From Phascolarctos cinereus (taxonomy: Eukaryota > Chordata > Mammalia > Diprotodontia > Phascolarctidae), in contig NW_018344165.1 of NCBI RefSeq assembly GCF_002099425.1, positions 4,091,501 through 4,155,500 on the forward strand: a DNA stretch of 64,000 nucleotides, read 5' to 3'. The position numbers and the translations under genes are program-made. A model generated the notes under the pieces. It worked only from the letters and a program-made list of their open reading frames with translations. It did no database searches and had not been told where the DNA came from. This document shows, one piece after another, positions 1-11,002 of this stretch. The stretch's first letter is position 1. The number at the start of each line of letters is the position of its first letter.

Positions 1-262
1 GAGCTGAAAGAGTAGTGAATTTGGAGTGAGCAGAACTAGGTTTGAGTTGCCTCTGCCACTTATTTGCTGTATGACCCTGGGACATTACGTAACCTTTTCA
101 AGCCCCACTTATAAAAAAATAACAGCACCTGCTTCAAAGAACTGTTGGAGATTTGACAGACACTGAGGGGGAGGTGGTGGGCACTTTGTAGACAGATTTG
201 TGTATGGGTTGGATTCAACGGTCTCTGAAGTCTCTCCCAGCTCTGCAATTCTGTGACTGATT
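1..262 (+). repeat. MIR-family SINE
   Basis: The CORE segment is visible around 60-95 (cttatttgctgtatgaccct), followed by a degraded downstream arm. The 3' end has the typical pattern ctctcccagctctgcaattc near 234. It is old, with many differences, and probably starts at or before the window edge. Confidence 0.7.
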
Positions 263-264
263 CT

Positions 265-460
265 AGAAAGCTGAAGCTGAAAGAGACCTCGGATATCATC
301 TAGTAATGATAATCTAAGTAGTCTAAGCTCCGTATTTTACGGGCAACAGAACTGAAACCTTGGATAAGTGTAGCAGAAATGGATTCGACCAAATTCACGG
401 AATAAGCCTGTGGCAGAATTCAGGTCTTTTAGCTTGGAATACAACGGAATACAATGCTCT
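265..460 (-). repeat. Degraded MIR-like SINE, antisense
   Basis: The order agrees with a reversed MIR: a segment like catctagtaatgataatct, then tattttacgggcaacagaac, then a weak CORE. Similarity is low throughout. Confidence 0.4.
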
Positions 461-702
461 AATTATGACTCTCTTCTCTATACTAGTCACTTTTCCAAAG
501 CTTTTTAAAAGTTTAAGATTTAATTTGCCTTAGTCTTAAAACATATGCAAGTCCTGAAGATTTTTTTTAATGTGGTTAAGACAAAAGAATAGTGATTCTA
601 AAGAAATAAAATGAAATTTAGTGTGGAGTTTTGTCTTATGTCACAGCTGGATAATGATATCAGCAAGCCTTCAATACCTACAGAAATATATACAGCAATT
701 GT

Positions 703-924
703 GTTTCAGTCATGCCTGACTTTTCATGACCCCATTTGGGGTTTTCTTGGCAAAAGTGATTTGCCATTTCCTTCTCTAGTTCATTTTACAGATAAGGAAA
801 CTGACACAAACAGGGTTAAATGACTTCCCCTGGGTCACACAGTTAGTGTCTGAGGCCAGATTTGAACTCATATCCTTCTAACTTCAGGGCCAACTTTCTA
901 CTCACTGTGCCACCTAGATGGCAC
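703..924 (-). repeat. RTE-tailed CORE-SINE, antisense
   Basis: Reading the minus strand, the element has a tRNA-like head with a B-box-like segment (complement of agatttgaactcatatcctt), the CORE (complement of gggtcacacagttagtgtct) and a 3' part shared with RTE/BovB-clade LINEs (complement of catgaccccatttggggttt). It is of the same class as 6023-6273 and 34183-34427. Confidence 0.85.
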
Positions 925-1169
925 TTACCTAAACTATTGCAACAGTCTCCTAACAGGTATTCTGGCCTCCACTATCTCTTTCCAATTATAAAATTAAAAT
1001 TTTGCTCTAATTTTGGCTGGCATAGGTTAATATTCTTCCATGTCATGTAAGCCTAAACTCCTTAACCTGTAACTTCACCCATCGCCTACATTCTGGAGAA
1101 GCTTGCTTAAAGGTCAAGTTTTTGTCTTTTAACTGCCTCTACCCTTTACTCAGGTAGCCTCTGGTCACT

Positions 1170-1600
1170 GGAGTCTCAATTCTATTATTTTAGTTTGCAT
1201 CCTAGTATTTCATCCTAGTGTTCAATCAAAGCCACTGTAGACTACACCCATATGTGCAGACCAATCCTATCACCTGAAGTTCACTCCCCTCTCCCAAAGA
1301 GGAAGTAATAGGGAGGAACTGAGGTAGTAACTCTTAAGCTCATCAAAATGTTTACCCATTGGGACTGTCTTACCTTTTTCAGGAGAGGTCCAAATGATGT
1401 CATCTCATTGATCAGGACAATCAGAAGACACACTTCGGTTTCAAAGACCCTATGTCACCCTTACTCAGGGTCTTTGGTCATTGACCCAATTTATTTGCTA
1501 CTGCTGGTCTAATTAATAAACTGATCATGCTCTGGTCCCTGGCTTTGCTGAGGTGGCCAGTGACCCATTTTACTAACAGCTATATGCATCACTGTTAACA
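1170..1600. mobile_element. Possible solo LTR fossil (weak)
   Basis: This non-L2 block sits between two L2 pieces. It carries an AATAAA-type signal in taattaataaactgatcatg near 1512 and is followed by a T/G-rich segment ending in ttactaacag, a layout like the R-U5 end of a retroviral LTR. I could not fix both ends or a target duplication. An unclassified insertion is equally possible. Confidence 0.25.
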
Positions 1601-2060
1601 AACTATTATTTTGCCCTGGAGAAAATCATGCCTTAGTTTTCTTCAGTGTTATTTTACTCATCACACAATCCAATTCTTCAGACACTGCCAGACCCATCCT
1701 TCTGGTCTGGTCATATCACTCCTTCGCTCAAAAATCCTTAGTGGCTCCTTACTGATTACTGAGCAAAGTTCAAACTCATCTGGTATTCGGAATCTTCTAT
1801 AAACTGGCACCACCAGCTAAGTTGGCAGTCTTTTTGGATATTATCACACCTCTCCCCAGGCTATACTGTTTCCCTCCCTGGTCCCCTCCCTACATACGCC
1901 CCACTTGGTTCCAGACAAAAAGGACTACTCAATCTTTTGCCTGATCATGCATGCCATATGCTCTACTGCTTCTCTGTCCTTGTTGACACTTGTTCCCTAC
2001 ATCTAGTAGGGTTCTCCTTACTTTCCTTTACCTGTCGAGCCCACCTTTCAAAGCTCAATA

Positions 2061-2358
2061 GGACCAGGCATGGTGGTAAACACCTATAATCCTTGCTGCC
2101 AGGGAGGCTGAGGCTTGTACATTACCTGAGCTCAAGAGATCTGAGAAGTAGCAGAGCTAAACCAATCCACTGTCTGCACAAAGTCCTGCATCAATATGTG
2201 GAGCCCCTGGCATTGGGAAAACACCAGGATGCCTAAAGAGGGGTGAACTAACTCAATCTGGAACCAGAATAGGTCAAAACTTCCATGCTGAATAGTAGCA
2301 AGATTAGACTTCTGAGTGGCTGCATTTACGGTCCAGGAAAGATAGACATAGTATCTAG
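2061..2358 (+). pseudogene. RN7SL-like: 7SL (SRP) RNA retropseudogene
   Basis: The block follows 7SL RNA in order over nearly its whole length. The Alu-domain start is ggaccaggcatggtggtaaa, then gggaggctgaggcttg; the S-domain core is tgcatcaatatgtggagccc, then aacaccaggatgcctaaaga and ggggtgaact; then come ggtcaaaacttccatgctga and the closing Alu-domain strand near 2320-2358. Because the S domain is present, this is a copy of 7SL itself and not an Alu- or B1-type SINE. It carries many substitutions and has no clear poly-A tail, so it is old and surely not transcribed as SRP RNA. It interrupts an L2. Confidence 0.85.
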
Positions 2359-2439
2359 CTTCTTCTCTGCACCTCTCCCTCCCCCCTCTACCTCCAAGTC
2401 AACATGAATACCACCTCTTCTCTTGAGTTTTGTGTATGA

Positions 2440-3980
2440 ATATCAAATTTTCTACCCAGCTCTGGTCTTTTCATCAGGAATACTTTTGAAAATCCTCTAT
2501 TTCACTGAATATTCATCTTCCCACTCCAGCCCACCCTGGTAGGATTATACTGAGTTTTGCTAGCTAGATTATTCTTGTTTGTAATCCTAGCTCCTTTGTC
2601 TTTCAGAATATCATATTGTAAGCCCTCCACTCCTTTAGAGTAGTAGCTGCTAAAGCCTTGTGATCCTGACTGTGGCTATACAGTATTTGAAAATTTTATT
2701 TCTGGCTGCATGCAATATTTTATCTTTGACTTGGGAGCTCTGGATTTGTTTATAACATTCCTGGGAATGTTCATTTTGAAATTTCTTTCAGAAAGACTCT
2801 TAATTTCTATGTTGTCCTTTGGTTCTAAGATATCTTAGGGCAGTTTTCCTTTATAATTTCTTGAAATCTGACGTCCAGGTTCTTTTTTTGATCATGGTTT
2901 TTGGATTGTCTAATAATTTTTAAATTATCTGTCCTTGATTTGTTTTCCAGGTCAGTTATTTTTCCTATGAGATATTTCACATTTTCTTCTATTTTTTTTT
3001 CATTCTTTTGATTCAGTTTTATTGTTTCCTAATATTTCATGGAGTCATTAGCTTCTAATTTTTAAGGAGTTTTTTTTTCAGTGAGGTTTTGTACCTCTTT
3101 TACCATCTGGCCAATTCTAATTAAGAAGGGATTTTTTTTTCAGGGGTTTTTTGTGCCTCATTTGCCAAGCTGTTAATTCTCTTTTCATAATTTTCTTATA
3201 TATCTTTCATGTCAATCTTTTTTGCTCTTTTTAAAAATCTCTTTCATTAGCTCTTCTAGAATTCTTGTTGAGCTTGTGTACAATCTTCATTTTTCACTGA
3301 TGCTTTGCTTGTAGATTTTAAGTAATTGTCTTCTGAGTTTGTGTCTTGAGCTTCCCTGTCACCACAGTAGTCTTTTATGGTCAAGTTTTTTTTGTTGTTG
3401 TTATTTGGTGATATTTCCAGTCTATTTCGTAACTTTGGACTTTACATTTGAGCTGTGCTCTGCTTAACTTTTCAGTGCATGACCTTCTGCTGCTTTCATA
3501 GTTAGTGAGGCCTGTACATTTTCAGTGCTTCCAAAATAATGTGATCTTTGGAAAGGTCTGGTCAGTGCTCTTCTGGTCTATCCTCTGCTTCTCACCCAGG
3601 TAGGGCCCTTGCTCCCTCACGACTGCAACTGCTCCTTTCTCCTCTGGGACTGTAACCTGGAACTGTACAATGGGCTACAGAGCTGCCAAATGGCACTCAA
3701 AGCTACCACAGGAGTCTTCTGGAATCTTTGTCTGATCAGGTATTCAGTCTCTTAGCATCCCTAGGTACTCCTGGTACTGCCCCTGCTACCACCTCTTCCA
3801 AATCTCATAGCTCGTAAAGCTTCCACTGCATTGCGGTCCCAGACCTTACGCCAGTTTCTGCAGACCTCTTTGCCTTCCTAAACTACCCTAGACTGAAAAA
3901 GAGTTGTTATAGAGGGGTTGTTGGAGGAGGTTGGCAAGAATGCTGGTTTTATTCTGCCAACTTGGCTTCCATCTCTTCCA
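2440..3980 (-). repeat. L1 5' region / ORF1, antisense
   Basis: The T-rich antisense stretch 2650-3420 reads on the minus strand as Lys/Glu/Leu-rich coiled-coil-like sequence, as expected for L1 ORF1p. Beyond it, 3420-3960 is GC-richer and resembles an L1 5' UTR in reverse. Many stops are present. A marsupial L1 fits best; HAL1 or another L1 relative is possible. Confidence 0.5.
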
Positions 3981-4039
3981 TGAAGTCTTCTTCCTGGGAC
4001 TTCACACAGCAAGTGATATTGTGATCTGTCAGCTGTGTA

Positions 4040-4400
4040 TGCATCTCATCTCCTACACGGATCATAAACTGGAGTGGTCAGCGCCTTCCTCACACCCACA
4101 CTTGACGTCTCCCTTAGTACAAAGCGCAGTGCTCGGCACATAGCAGGTGCTTAATTCACTGAATGTGAATGCTCATCACTGCTCAGTATTTAGTTCATAG
4201 CCATTCTGGCAGAATGACAAACATCACACATACTATACAGATCACTAAAAAATTCTTCTAGCTCTTCCTAGTTTCTGTGAAATAGAATCCTCTATCCTTT
4301 GTCATTCTAGCTAGCACCTCTCTGTGCATAGTACTGAATCCTCTGTTCCTGAACATGATATGTGCTTAAAAAAAAATCTGTTGAATTGAATCCTGCACCT
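4040..4400 (+). repeat. L2 3'-end fragments
   Basis: Two L2 tails can be seen: gctcggcacatagcaggtgc then ttaattcactgaatg near 4130-4165, and a second at about 4260-4395 ending tgtgctt, an A run and tctgttgaattgaatcc. Confidence 0.6.
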
Positions 4401-4935
4401 TTCTCTGCTGTTGACCTTTGTGAGAACACATGACTCCATCATTATGTACATTCTGTATTATAAGCTTTAAAAAGTTTAGAACTTCAGAATTCCACAAACA
4501 TTCTGGCTCTTGTATAAAATTCAATTCCCTCCGCTCTTCATTTTAAGCATTTTTTGTTCAAGTACTGATCATTTACGTGCCAGTCGTAAAGCAACTCTGC
4601 ACCCAGCAACCTCACAATGAGCATCCTTGAACAAACATCCCACAATAAAACAAGCTACTTAATTGCAAGTATTCACTTAGAAACATACTTGCCATAGCAA
4701 CAAAACCAATTACATTTTCAAGCACTGTTAAATCGTACTCTAGAGGTGGAAGAGATAGGTAAAATTATGTAAAGAAATCATGTAGGCTTTCAAAATATAC
4801 CAATATAATTCAAGAAGGGAAATGAATGGAAAACAAGTTTCCTCCCAATGTGCCAAGTTTGAATAGTTTTGATTATTAATTACAGAAGAGGACAGTAAGG
4901 TCTAAAAGTTAAAACTAGTTATGACCAAAGAAACC
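4400..4935. other. Intron, nothing recognised
   Basis: This AT-rich stretch shows no clear repeat, exon or RNA gene. It contains only degenerate sequence between L2 tails. Confidence 0.5.
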
Positions 4936-5235
4936 CCCAAAGAGAATTCTCTCCCTCCTCATCTCTGCCTCCTAGCAGTTTCTGTCATGTCAAAGATTAA
5001 ATCTCATCATCTAAAAAGAAGTCTTTCCTGATCCCCCTTAAGCTAGTGCCTTCCATCTACTGATTACCTCGACTTTATTTTGTCTACACCTTGTTTATAC
5101 ATGGTTGCTTATGTGATATCTCTCCCATTAGGCTGTTAGCTTCTCAAGAGCAGGAACTATCTCTTTCCTTTCTTTTTATCTCCACAATATCTGGCAGAAG
5201 AGTAGGTGATTAGTGTATGTTTGTTGACTGACTGA
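4935..5235 (+). repeat. L2 LINE 3' end
   Basis: Typical order: ctccctcctcatctctgcct, tcccattaggctgttagctt, an A/T-rich spacer, then tgtttgttgactgactgatg at the end. Confidence 0.8.
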
Positions 5236-5269
5236 TGCTTATGAAAACCATTATAATTAGAGTAAAAAT

Positions 5270-5715
5270 GTCAAAGCTGAATAGTACTGTAGATCATGTA
5301 AGCCCCAATACCCTCGTTTTACGGTTGAAGAAATTGAGGCTGAGAGAAGTGAAAGGTCTTGCTCAAAGTTATAGGGATAGTTAAGTAGCACGATTAAAAT
5401 TTAATCTTAGGTCTTGTGACTCCTACAACTGTGCTTTTACTACTCTGTTATAATGATTCTCCCTATGCTGAAGGAAAGGACAGTTTGAGGGTGAAAAAGG
5501 CAACAAAACCAGCACAGTAAAATCCAGTTACTAAGCACCTGATTTTAGCAACACTCTCTCACCTGGAAATCTGGGAGGTTATGGGGAGATGGGCAGCAAG
5601 CCCTAAGCTAGTCATTACCTTTTGTCAGAGAATCTGTAGAGGAGTTTCCTGTTCCAAGACAGATTGGACTAGATGATCCCTTAGGTCCCTTCCAATTCTA
5701 AGTTTCCATAATTGG
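5270..5715. repeat. MIR-family fragments
   Basis: An antisense MIR-like block at 5270-5455 (cctcgttttacggttgaaga, then a degraded CORE) is followed by a sense 3' arm at about 5600-5715. That arm has the pattern attggactagatgatccctt then ggtcccttccaattctaagt. Confidence 0.55.
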
Positions 5716-5869
5716 TGCTAACAAAGGGTGGATGGGAGGGAAAGAAGGTGCATGAAGTTGACCAAGGTAATTAATAAAAGGCCTGAATCATATTTTCAAT
5801 GTTGTATTAAAAATGAAGTTTGATTACTTTCAAATATATATCTCAAAGTAGGCAACAGTTTACTTGATA

Positions 5870-6350
5870 AAAACTCACATTTGAGTTTGCTCTTTAAAGT
5901 CTGCAAAACATTTTCTAGCATTTTGCTCAAAACTCTATAAGGTAGATAGTAAAAGGATTATTATTGCCACTTAGAGATGAGGAAAATGAGATGCTGAACG
6001 GCTAAGTGATTTGCTAATTCATGGGGCAGGTAGGTGGCGCTGGGCCTAGAGTCAAAAGAATCACCCTCCTGAGTTAAAATCTGCCCTCATACACTACTAA
6101 CTGCATAACCCTAAGCAAGTCACTTAATCCTGTTTGCCTCAGTTCCTCATTTGTTTAAAAAAAAATGAGCTAGAGAAAGAAACAGCAAACTACTCTAGTA
6201 TTTTTGCCAAGAAAACCCCAAATGGGGTCAACAAAGAGTCAGACACAACTGAAATGACTGAACAACAAAAAAATCTTATAGCTAATAAATATCTGAAGTA
6301 GGATTCAAACTAGGTCTCCTGACACTAAGTCTAGCATTCTGTCCACTGCT
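5870..6350 (-). repeat. MIR3-like SINE split by a younger SINE
   Basis: The left part (5870-6022) has the complement of a 'fully fed' MIR3 3' arm: gcaaaacattttctagcatt, then aactctataaggtagatagt. It stops at ttgctaattc. The right part (6276-6350) continues with agctaataaatatctgaagt and gattcaaactaggtctcctg. The SINE at 6023-6273 separates the two. Confidence 0.65.
6023..6273 (+). repeat. RTE-tailed CORE-SINE
   Basis: The head ggggcaggtaggtggcgctg and the CORE caagtcacttaatcctg are followed by a 3' domain with aaaccccaaatggggtcaac, then agagtcagacacaactgaaa, shared with RTE/BovB-clade LINEs. This fits mobilisation by RTE machinery. It is inserted into a MIR3-like SINE. Confidence 0.88.
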
Positions 6351-6354
6351 CAGT

Positions 6355-7565
6355 ACAAGAGGAGTTGGAGTTAAAATGGCAGAGTGAGAATTAGCATTTT
6401 TGCTCAGCTCACCCAACATACCTCCTCCACAGCAATGCAGAAAACATGCCAAATTGAATTCTGACTGAGAAAGCCAAGAAAAAGTCACAGTGAGTAATTC
6501 TGCAGCCCAGGACAGCTTAGGAAGATAAGAGGTCGGTGGCCTCTGGGGCAGAAATTGCCCAGAAGTGTCTTTTAGAACCCAGGGGCAGTAAAGGGGCTGA
6601 CGACCAAGGCTAGAAACACCAGACAGAAAGAGATCCCCAGGGGATCTCTGCCCTGAACCAGCACTGAGAACAAGAATGGGTGCTAGCTAACAGCTGTGCT
6701 GCCAGTTATCCAGTTTCAGGTCACAGTTCCAGGGCAGAGGTGAAAGGCTGAGAGTGAGAGAGACCCTCGTTATGTACAGAGTAAGGAACAAGTTCCAAAA
6801 ACTTAGCTGTGTGGCTCTGGGTCTAAGAGCAGAAGAGAGCTGGAGGGGTGGGGGACTCAGTTCTAACCTTGAGCCCCATACATGTGGCTGGAGTGGAATA
6901 TGCAGAGTAGGAAACCAAACCAAAGGGGATTCAAGCAGTTCAGTTACTCTGCAAACGCAGAACTTTGAGCAGACCAATGGTCACGTGACTAAGTCCAGCA
7001 GCAGTCTGCTGCAGCCACTATTCCTTGCAGTGCCTGAAACCTCAAGATTTCAGGAGGACGTGTATAGCACAGGCAATGGGCTCATTCCCACAGGCAATTC
7101 CAGTCCCCAGATGGCTGCACTGAGGGTTAGGGATGTCTTCCTAATGCTAGAGTCTTGTTTCTCTCTCTCTTCTATGCTTCCAGACATTGGAATGCTTGGC
7201 TTCTGAACTGGTTGGCTACTTAATAAAAGTCCCAGAGCGTGACCTTTGGCAGGAGTGACTTCTTCTGATGGTGCCTTGCTGGGCACAGCATCCCCTGGGG
7301 GAAGGCAGCAAGGGGGTAAGCTGGGCATCTTCCATCTGCCCTAAGTAACTTCCCCCTACATAGGGACTCTATTGCTTCCTGCTGCTGCCTCATCTCCAGT
7401 GTCCTCAGGGAGCAGAGAAGCAGGCCTTCCTCTGATCACACTATTTGCACCTTTGCATCTCCTCCTGGGCACAGCACGTCTCAAGTGAAGGCAGCAAGGG
7501 GCTAAGTTGGGTGGCTTCCATGTTACCCAAAGCAACACATTCCATCTATGTTAACACAAGGCAAC
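6355..7565 (+). repeat. L1 5'-UTR-like block with internal repeats
   Basis: The block starts near aaaatggcagagtgagaatt and stays GC-richer than its surroundings with no convincing protein frame. Two related segments begin ctgggcacagca at 7279 and 7465, each followed by aaggcagcaagggg and gcttccat-like sequence, about 186 bp apart, like tandem 5'-UTR monomers. An AATAAA sits near 7220 (cttaataaaagtcccagagc), so an LTR-type fossil cannot be excluded for the 7000-7565 part. Confidence 0.45.
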
Positions 7566-7569
7566 TTGT

Positions 7570-9212
7570 TATCACTTGAGTGTCTTCTGACACTTTCTCC
7601 TCCTTCATTCATCTCACATGAAGAGGTAGCCTTGTCTCTTTGCCAAGTGATCCCATTCCACCCTGTATTCTCCGACCTCCTCTTGTCAGTCCTCCTCTAT
7701 TACTTATTTTCAATTTCTGTCCACTGGCTCAACTCCTACCATCTAGAAACATGTCCATTTCTCCCTCATCCTTAAAAAACTCTCAATTGATTGTACTGTC
7801 CTCACCAATATGATCCTATATCTCTTTTGCTTTTTGTAGCTAAACTCCTAGAAAAGGCCATCTACAATTAGTGCCTTGACTTTCTTTCCTCTCACTCTCT
7901 TCTTAATCCCTTACAATCTGGCATCTGACCTTATCATTTCACTGAAACTCTTCATTCCAAACTTATTAAGATCTCCTAGTTGCTGTATCCAATGGCCTTT
8001 TCTCAATCTTCATCTCCTTGACAACTCTGCAGCCTTTGACATTGTTGGTCACTTTCTTCTTCCTGCTACTCTCAGTCTATCCTGGTTCTCCTCCTACCTA
8101 TCTGTGTACTCCTTCTGTGCCTCCTGGATCTTCCCCCAGACCACACCCTCTAACTGTAAATGTCCCTCAAGGTTCTATCTTGGGTCCCCTTCTCTTCTTC
8201 CTCTATACTACCTTACCTGATGATCTCGTCAGCTCCCATGGATTTAATTACTACCTGTGCTGATGATTCTCAAATCTATTGTCCTGCCCCAAACTCTCTG
8301 CTCACCTCCAATCTTGCATCTCCAACTGCCTTTCAGATATCTTGCATTGGATGTCCAGCAGACATCTTAAACTCAACATGTCCCAAACTGAATTCATTCT
8401 TTTCCCCTAAACTCTCCCTCCCTCCTACCTTTCTTATTAATGCATACAGCAACATTATCTTTCTAGTCTTTCAGGCTCACAACCTAGGAGTCATCTTTGA
8501 CTCCTCACTATCTCTCACCCCCAAATCTAATCTGTTGCCAAGGCCTGTCAATGTCACCTTTGCCACATCTCTCCAACAGGCCCACTTCTCCCTTCTGACA
8601 CTGCCACCACTCTGGTGCAGGCTCTGTCATCTCATGTCTGGACTACTACAATAGCCTGCCTCAAATATCTCCCCAGTCCATCCATCCTCCAGGTCTGACC
8701 ACATCACCCCCCTCCTCAATAAACTCCAGTGGCTCCCTATGCCTCCAGGATCAAAAACAAAATTCTCTGTTTGGCATTCAACACCCTTCATAACCTAGCC
8801 CCCTCGTACCTTTCCAGTCTCCTTTCTATACCTTACTCCCTTGTCACCCACTCTTCAACCCTGTGAAACTGGCCTTCTTGTTGCTCCATGAACCAGAAAC
8901 TCATCTCCAGACTTTCTCTCTGGCTGTCCCCCATGCCTAGAATGCTCTCTCTCCTCATCTCTGCCTACTGACCTCTTTGGCCCCCTTTAAGTTCCAACTA
9001 AAATCCAATCTCTTCCAAATCCCTCTTAATTTTAGTGCCTTCCTTCTGTTAATTACTTGCTATTTATCCTGTATATAGCATGTTTGTACATATGTGTTTG
9101 CCTCAGCTCCTTTGGGGCAAGGATTGTGTTTTGCCTCCTTTTGGATCCCCAGTGTTTTAACACGATGCCCAGCACATAGTAGACATTTAATAAATACTGA
9201 CTGATAGACTCT
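7570..9212 (+). repeat. L2 LINE, RT domain to 3' end
   Basis: Translated pieces show L2 reverse transcriptase landmarks: an FDIVGH near 8035 (for FDTVDH), VPQGSILGPLLF near 8160-8200 and an ADDSQIYC near 8264-8285. The C-terminal part and the 3' end ttaataaatactgactgata follow at 9189-9208. It is broken by many stops and frame changes. The small open frames at 7876-8654 are all parts of it. Confidence 0.9.
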
Positions 9213-9392
9213 CTATGAGATTACCTCCCATTTACATTGGATATATCTTGTACATACAGAGCTACTTGCAGGTTTTCTCTCCCATTAGAATGTGAGCTCC
9301 TGGAGGGCAGAAACCATACTTCTGCCTTTCTTTGTAGACCCAGTACTTAGCTCTGATTAAGTGTTTAATGATTGTTTATCAACCGACTGGGA
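9213..9392 (+). repeat. Second L2 3' end in tandem
   Basis: A further L2 tail follows directly: tctcccattagaatgtgagc, gaccctagtactt-like sequence, then ttgtttatcaaccgactg. The preceding element had already ended, so this is a separate copy. Confidence 0.75.
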
Positions 9393-10069
9393 CAGGAGTG
9401 GGAAGCAAACATCCTTCTTGTTCCTTACTACTTGCTACTTCCAGGCCCTCCTCCTACTGTCACTCGTGTTACTTTAGGCTGCTCTTTAAAAAAGCACCTA
9501 AATTGAATACATTACTTGAGTAAACAATTTCTTCTTTTGACTTAAGTTCTAAGATATATTGAAGAGATTATATTTTTATGAAATTCTTTTTTCGTTTCTG
9601 TACATTTAATAAAAATATACTTATCAAATGCTTTCCATTTTACATCAATCATACTTGGATTGGTCTTAATCTTCTTGGATTATTAATTCTTAAGAGGCTC
9701 ACATGTAAAACCCTCCACATAGAGAAAAATCTCCTGTTTTGAGGTCATTTCGGATCAGGCCCAGTTGGTCAGAAGAGAGTTCTCTCCATCTTCCAGCATC
9801 CTCCCTCAGCAGTTCCTTGGACCTCCCAACTCTGGTAGGGCTTTGCTGGTCCTGGAAGTTTAGAAATTGCAGTGAAGACTTAAATGGATTAATTATTTTG
9901 GCAATATGGTACCTCCTTCCATCCCTGTAGATTGTACACTCTCTCTCCAAGCTTTCTAATATGATGATGTTGAAGGGAGTTGCTTTAGAGCAGGAAAGTA
10001 CACAGCCACTTTGCCAAGAAAGATCAGAAAGTCATCGTAGCTATTTTGGCATAGTCTTTACCTATTCGT
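9393..10069. other. Repeat-poor intron stretch
   Basis: I recognise no repeat here. The minus strand holds an 83-codon open frame (9950-9699) with no known family that I can name, and no splice pattern links it to TECPR2. Chance is the default reading. Confidence 0.4.
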
Positions 10070-10250
10070 CCTCCCTGCGGCATTGTTCTGTGGAACTGGA
10101 GGACCTGGGTTCCAATCGCATCTCTGATGCTTACTTTCTGTTCAACTTTGGGCAAGCCTTCCCAAGTTTCAATTTCTTCCTCTTTAAAATGAAAGGCTTG
10201 GACTAGATGACCTTTCTAAACCCTCTTTCCATGGTCCTATGGGCCTCCAT
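10070..10250 (+). repeat. MIR-family SINE
   Basis: gaggacctgggttccaatcg (B-box area), a CORE with ctttgggcaagcc, then cttggactagatgacctttc at the 3' side. Confidence 0.75.
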
Positions 10251-10885
10251 CCAAACATATCGCCTTATTCAGATCCTGGTGTCTTCTTTCCTGCCATAAC
10301 CCTTGCCTTTAATTTTAAGGACTTCAATTTACATCTTGATGACTCTCACAGACCTATGCCACCAGTTCTTCAGCCACCTGTACTCCTATGATCTTCATTT
10401 TTCACTCCATCTCAGTCACATGATGATCCTGATCTCATCACCAACCATGTGTTCCCTCCACCTCCACAATTCCTATTTGATCATAACTTCCTGTCCTCTC
10501 TCCTGGTCCCTCATCCCTCCTAGATCTATCTTCTGTCCTTATTATAATCTCTGGTCTTCTATCCCTCCTTGCTTTTCCAGGCCATTACTCCTGCTCTGGT
10601 TTCACTTTGCTCCCTTCAAAACCTTGACCTTTTAATTACCAGTTCAACTTTATACTGTTCTTCATCCTTAGATCTCTGCTCCACTGTCCTACCACCACCA
10701 ATTTCTTTCCAAATTCCATCCCGAAATCACACCCATTAGCTGCTTTCTATGCTCCTACCTTTATGTTGAAGAATGCCACTTGAGAAAGTCACATGACCAC
10801 TACAAATTCATGTTACAGAATTTCAACTGGACTCTCCTTATTGCAAGTGAGTCTTTTTATTTTTCCTTGATTAAATATCATATTA

Positions 10886-10961
10886 ACTCATAGCAGCTAC
10901 TCCAAACCTTCCCTTTTAGAGCCACTCATGGCAGCTACTCCAAACCTTCTCTTTTAGGGCC
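10886..10961. repeat. 38-bp tandem duplication
   Basis: Two adjacent 38-bp units (10886-10923 and 10924-10961) both contain gcagctactccaaacctt and differ at only a few positions. They lie inside the L2 just before the L1 insertion. Confidence 0.85.
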
Positions 10962-11002
10962 ACTCATACCACCTCTCCACACCACTTACAGTAAAGGTCC
11001 TT

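Larger units (their letters stand above)
925..2440 (+). repeat. L2 LINE 3' half, interrupted
   Basis: Plus-strand L2 pieces flank other DNA. A short piece at about 925-990 (ctattgcaacagtctcctaa) resumes near 1660 with cactgccagacccatccttc, then gtggctccttactgattact, and runs to about 2060. After the 7SL copy it seems to continue to about 2440 (gaataccacctcttctcttg). The 990-1660 stretch is not L2. Confidence 0.65.

Noticed and set aside
6754-7206. 150-codon plus-strand open frame
   Set aside because: It lies in the L1 5'-UTR-like, GC-richer block; no domain is recognisable and an overlapping frame on the other strand is equally open.
7876-8654. Overlapping open frames in T/C-rich sequence
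   Set aside because: They are pieces of a broken L2 reverse transcriptase, not a host gene.
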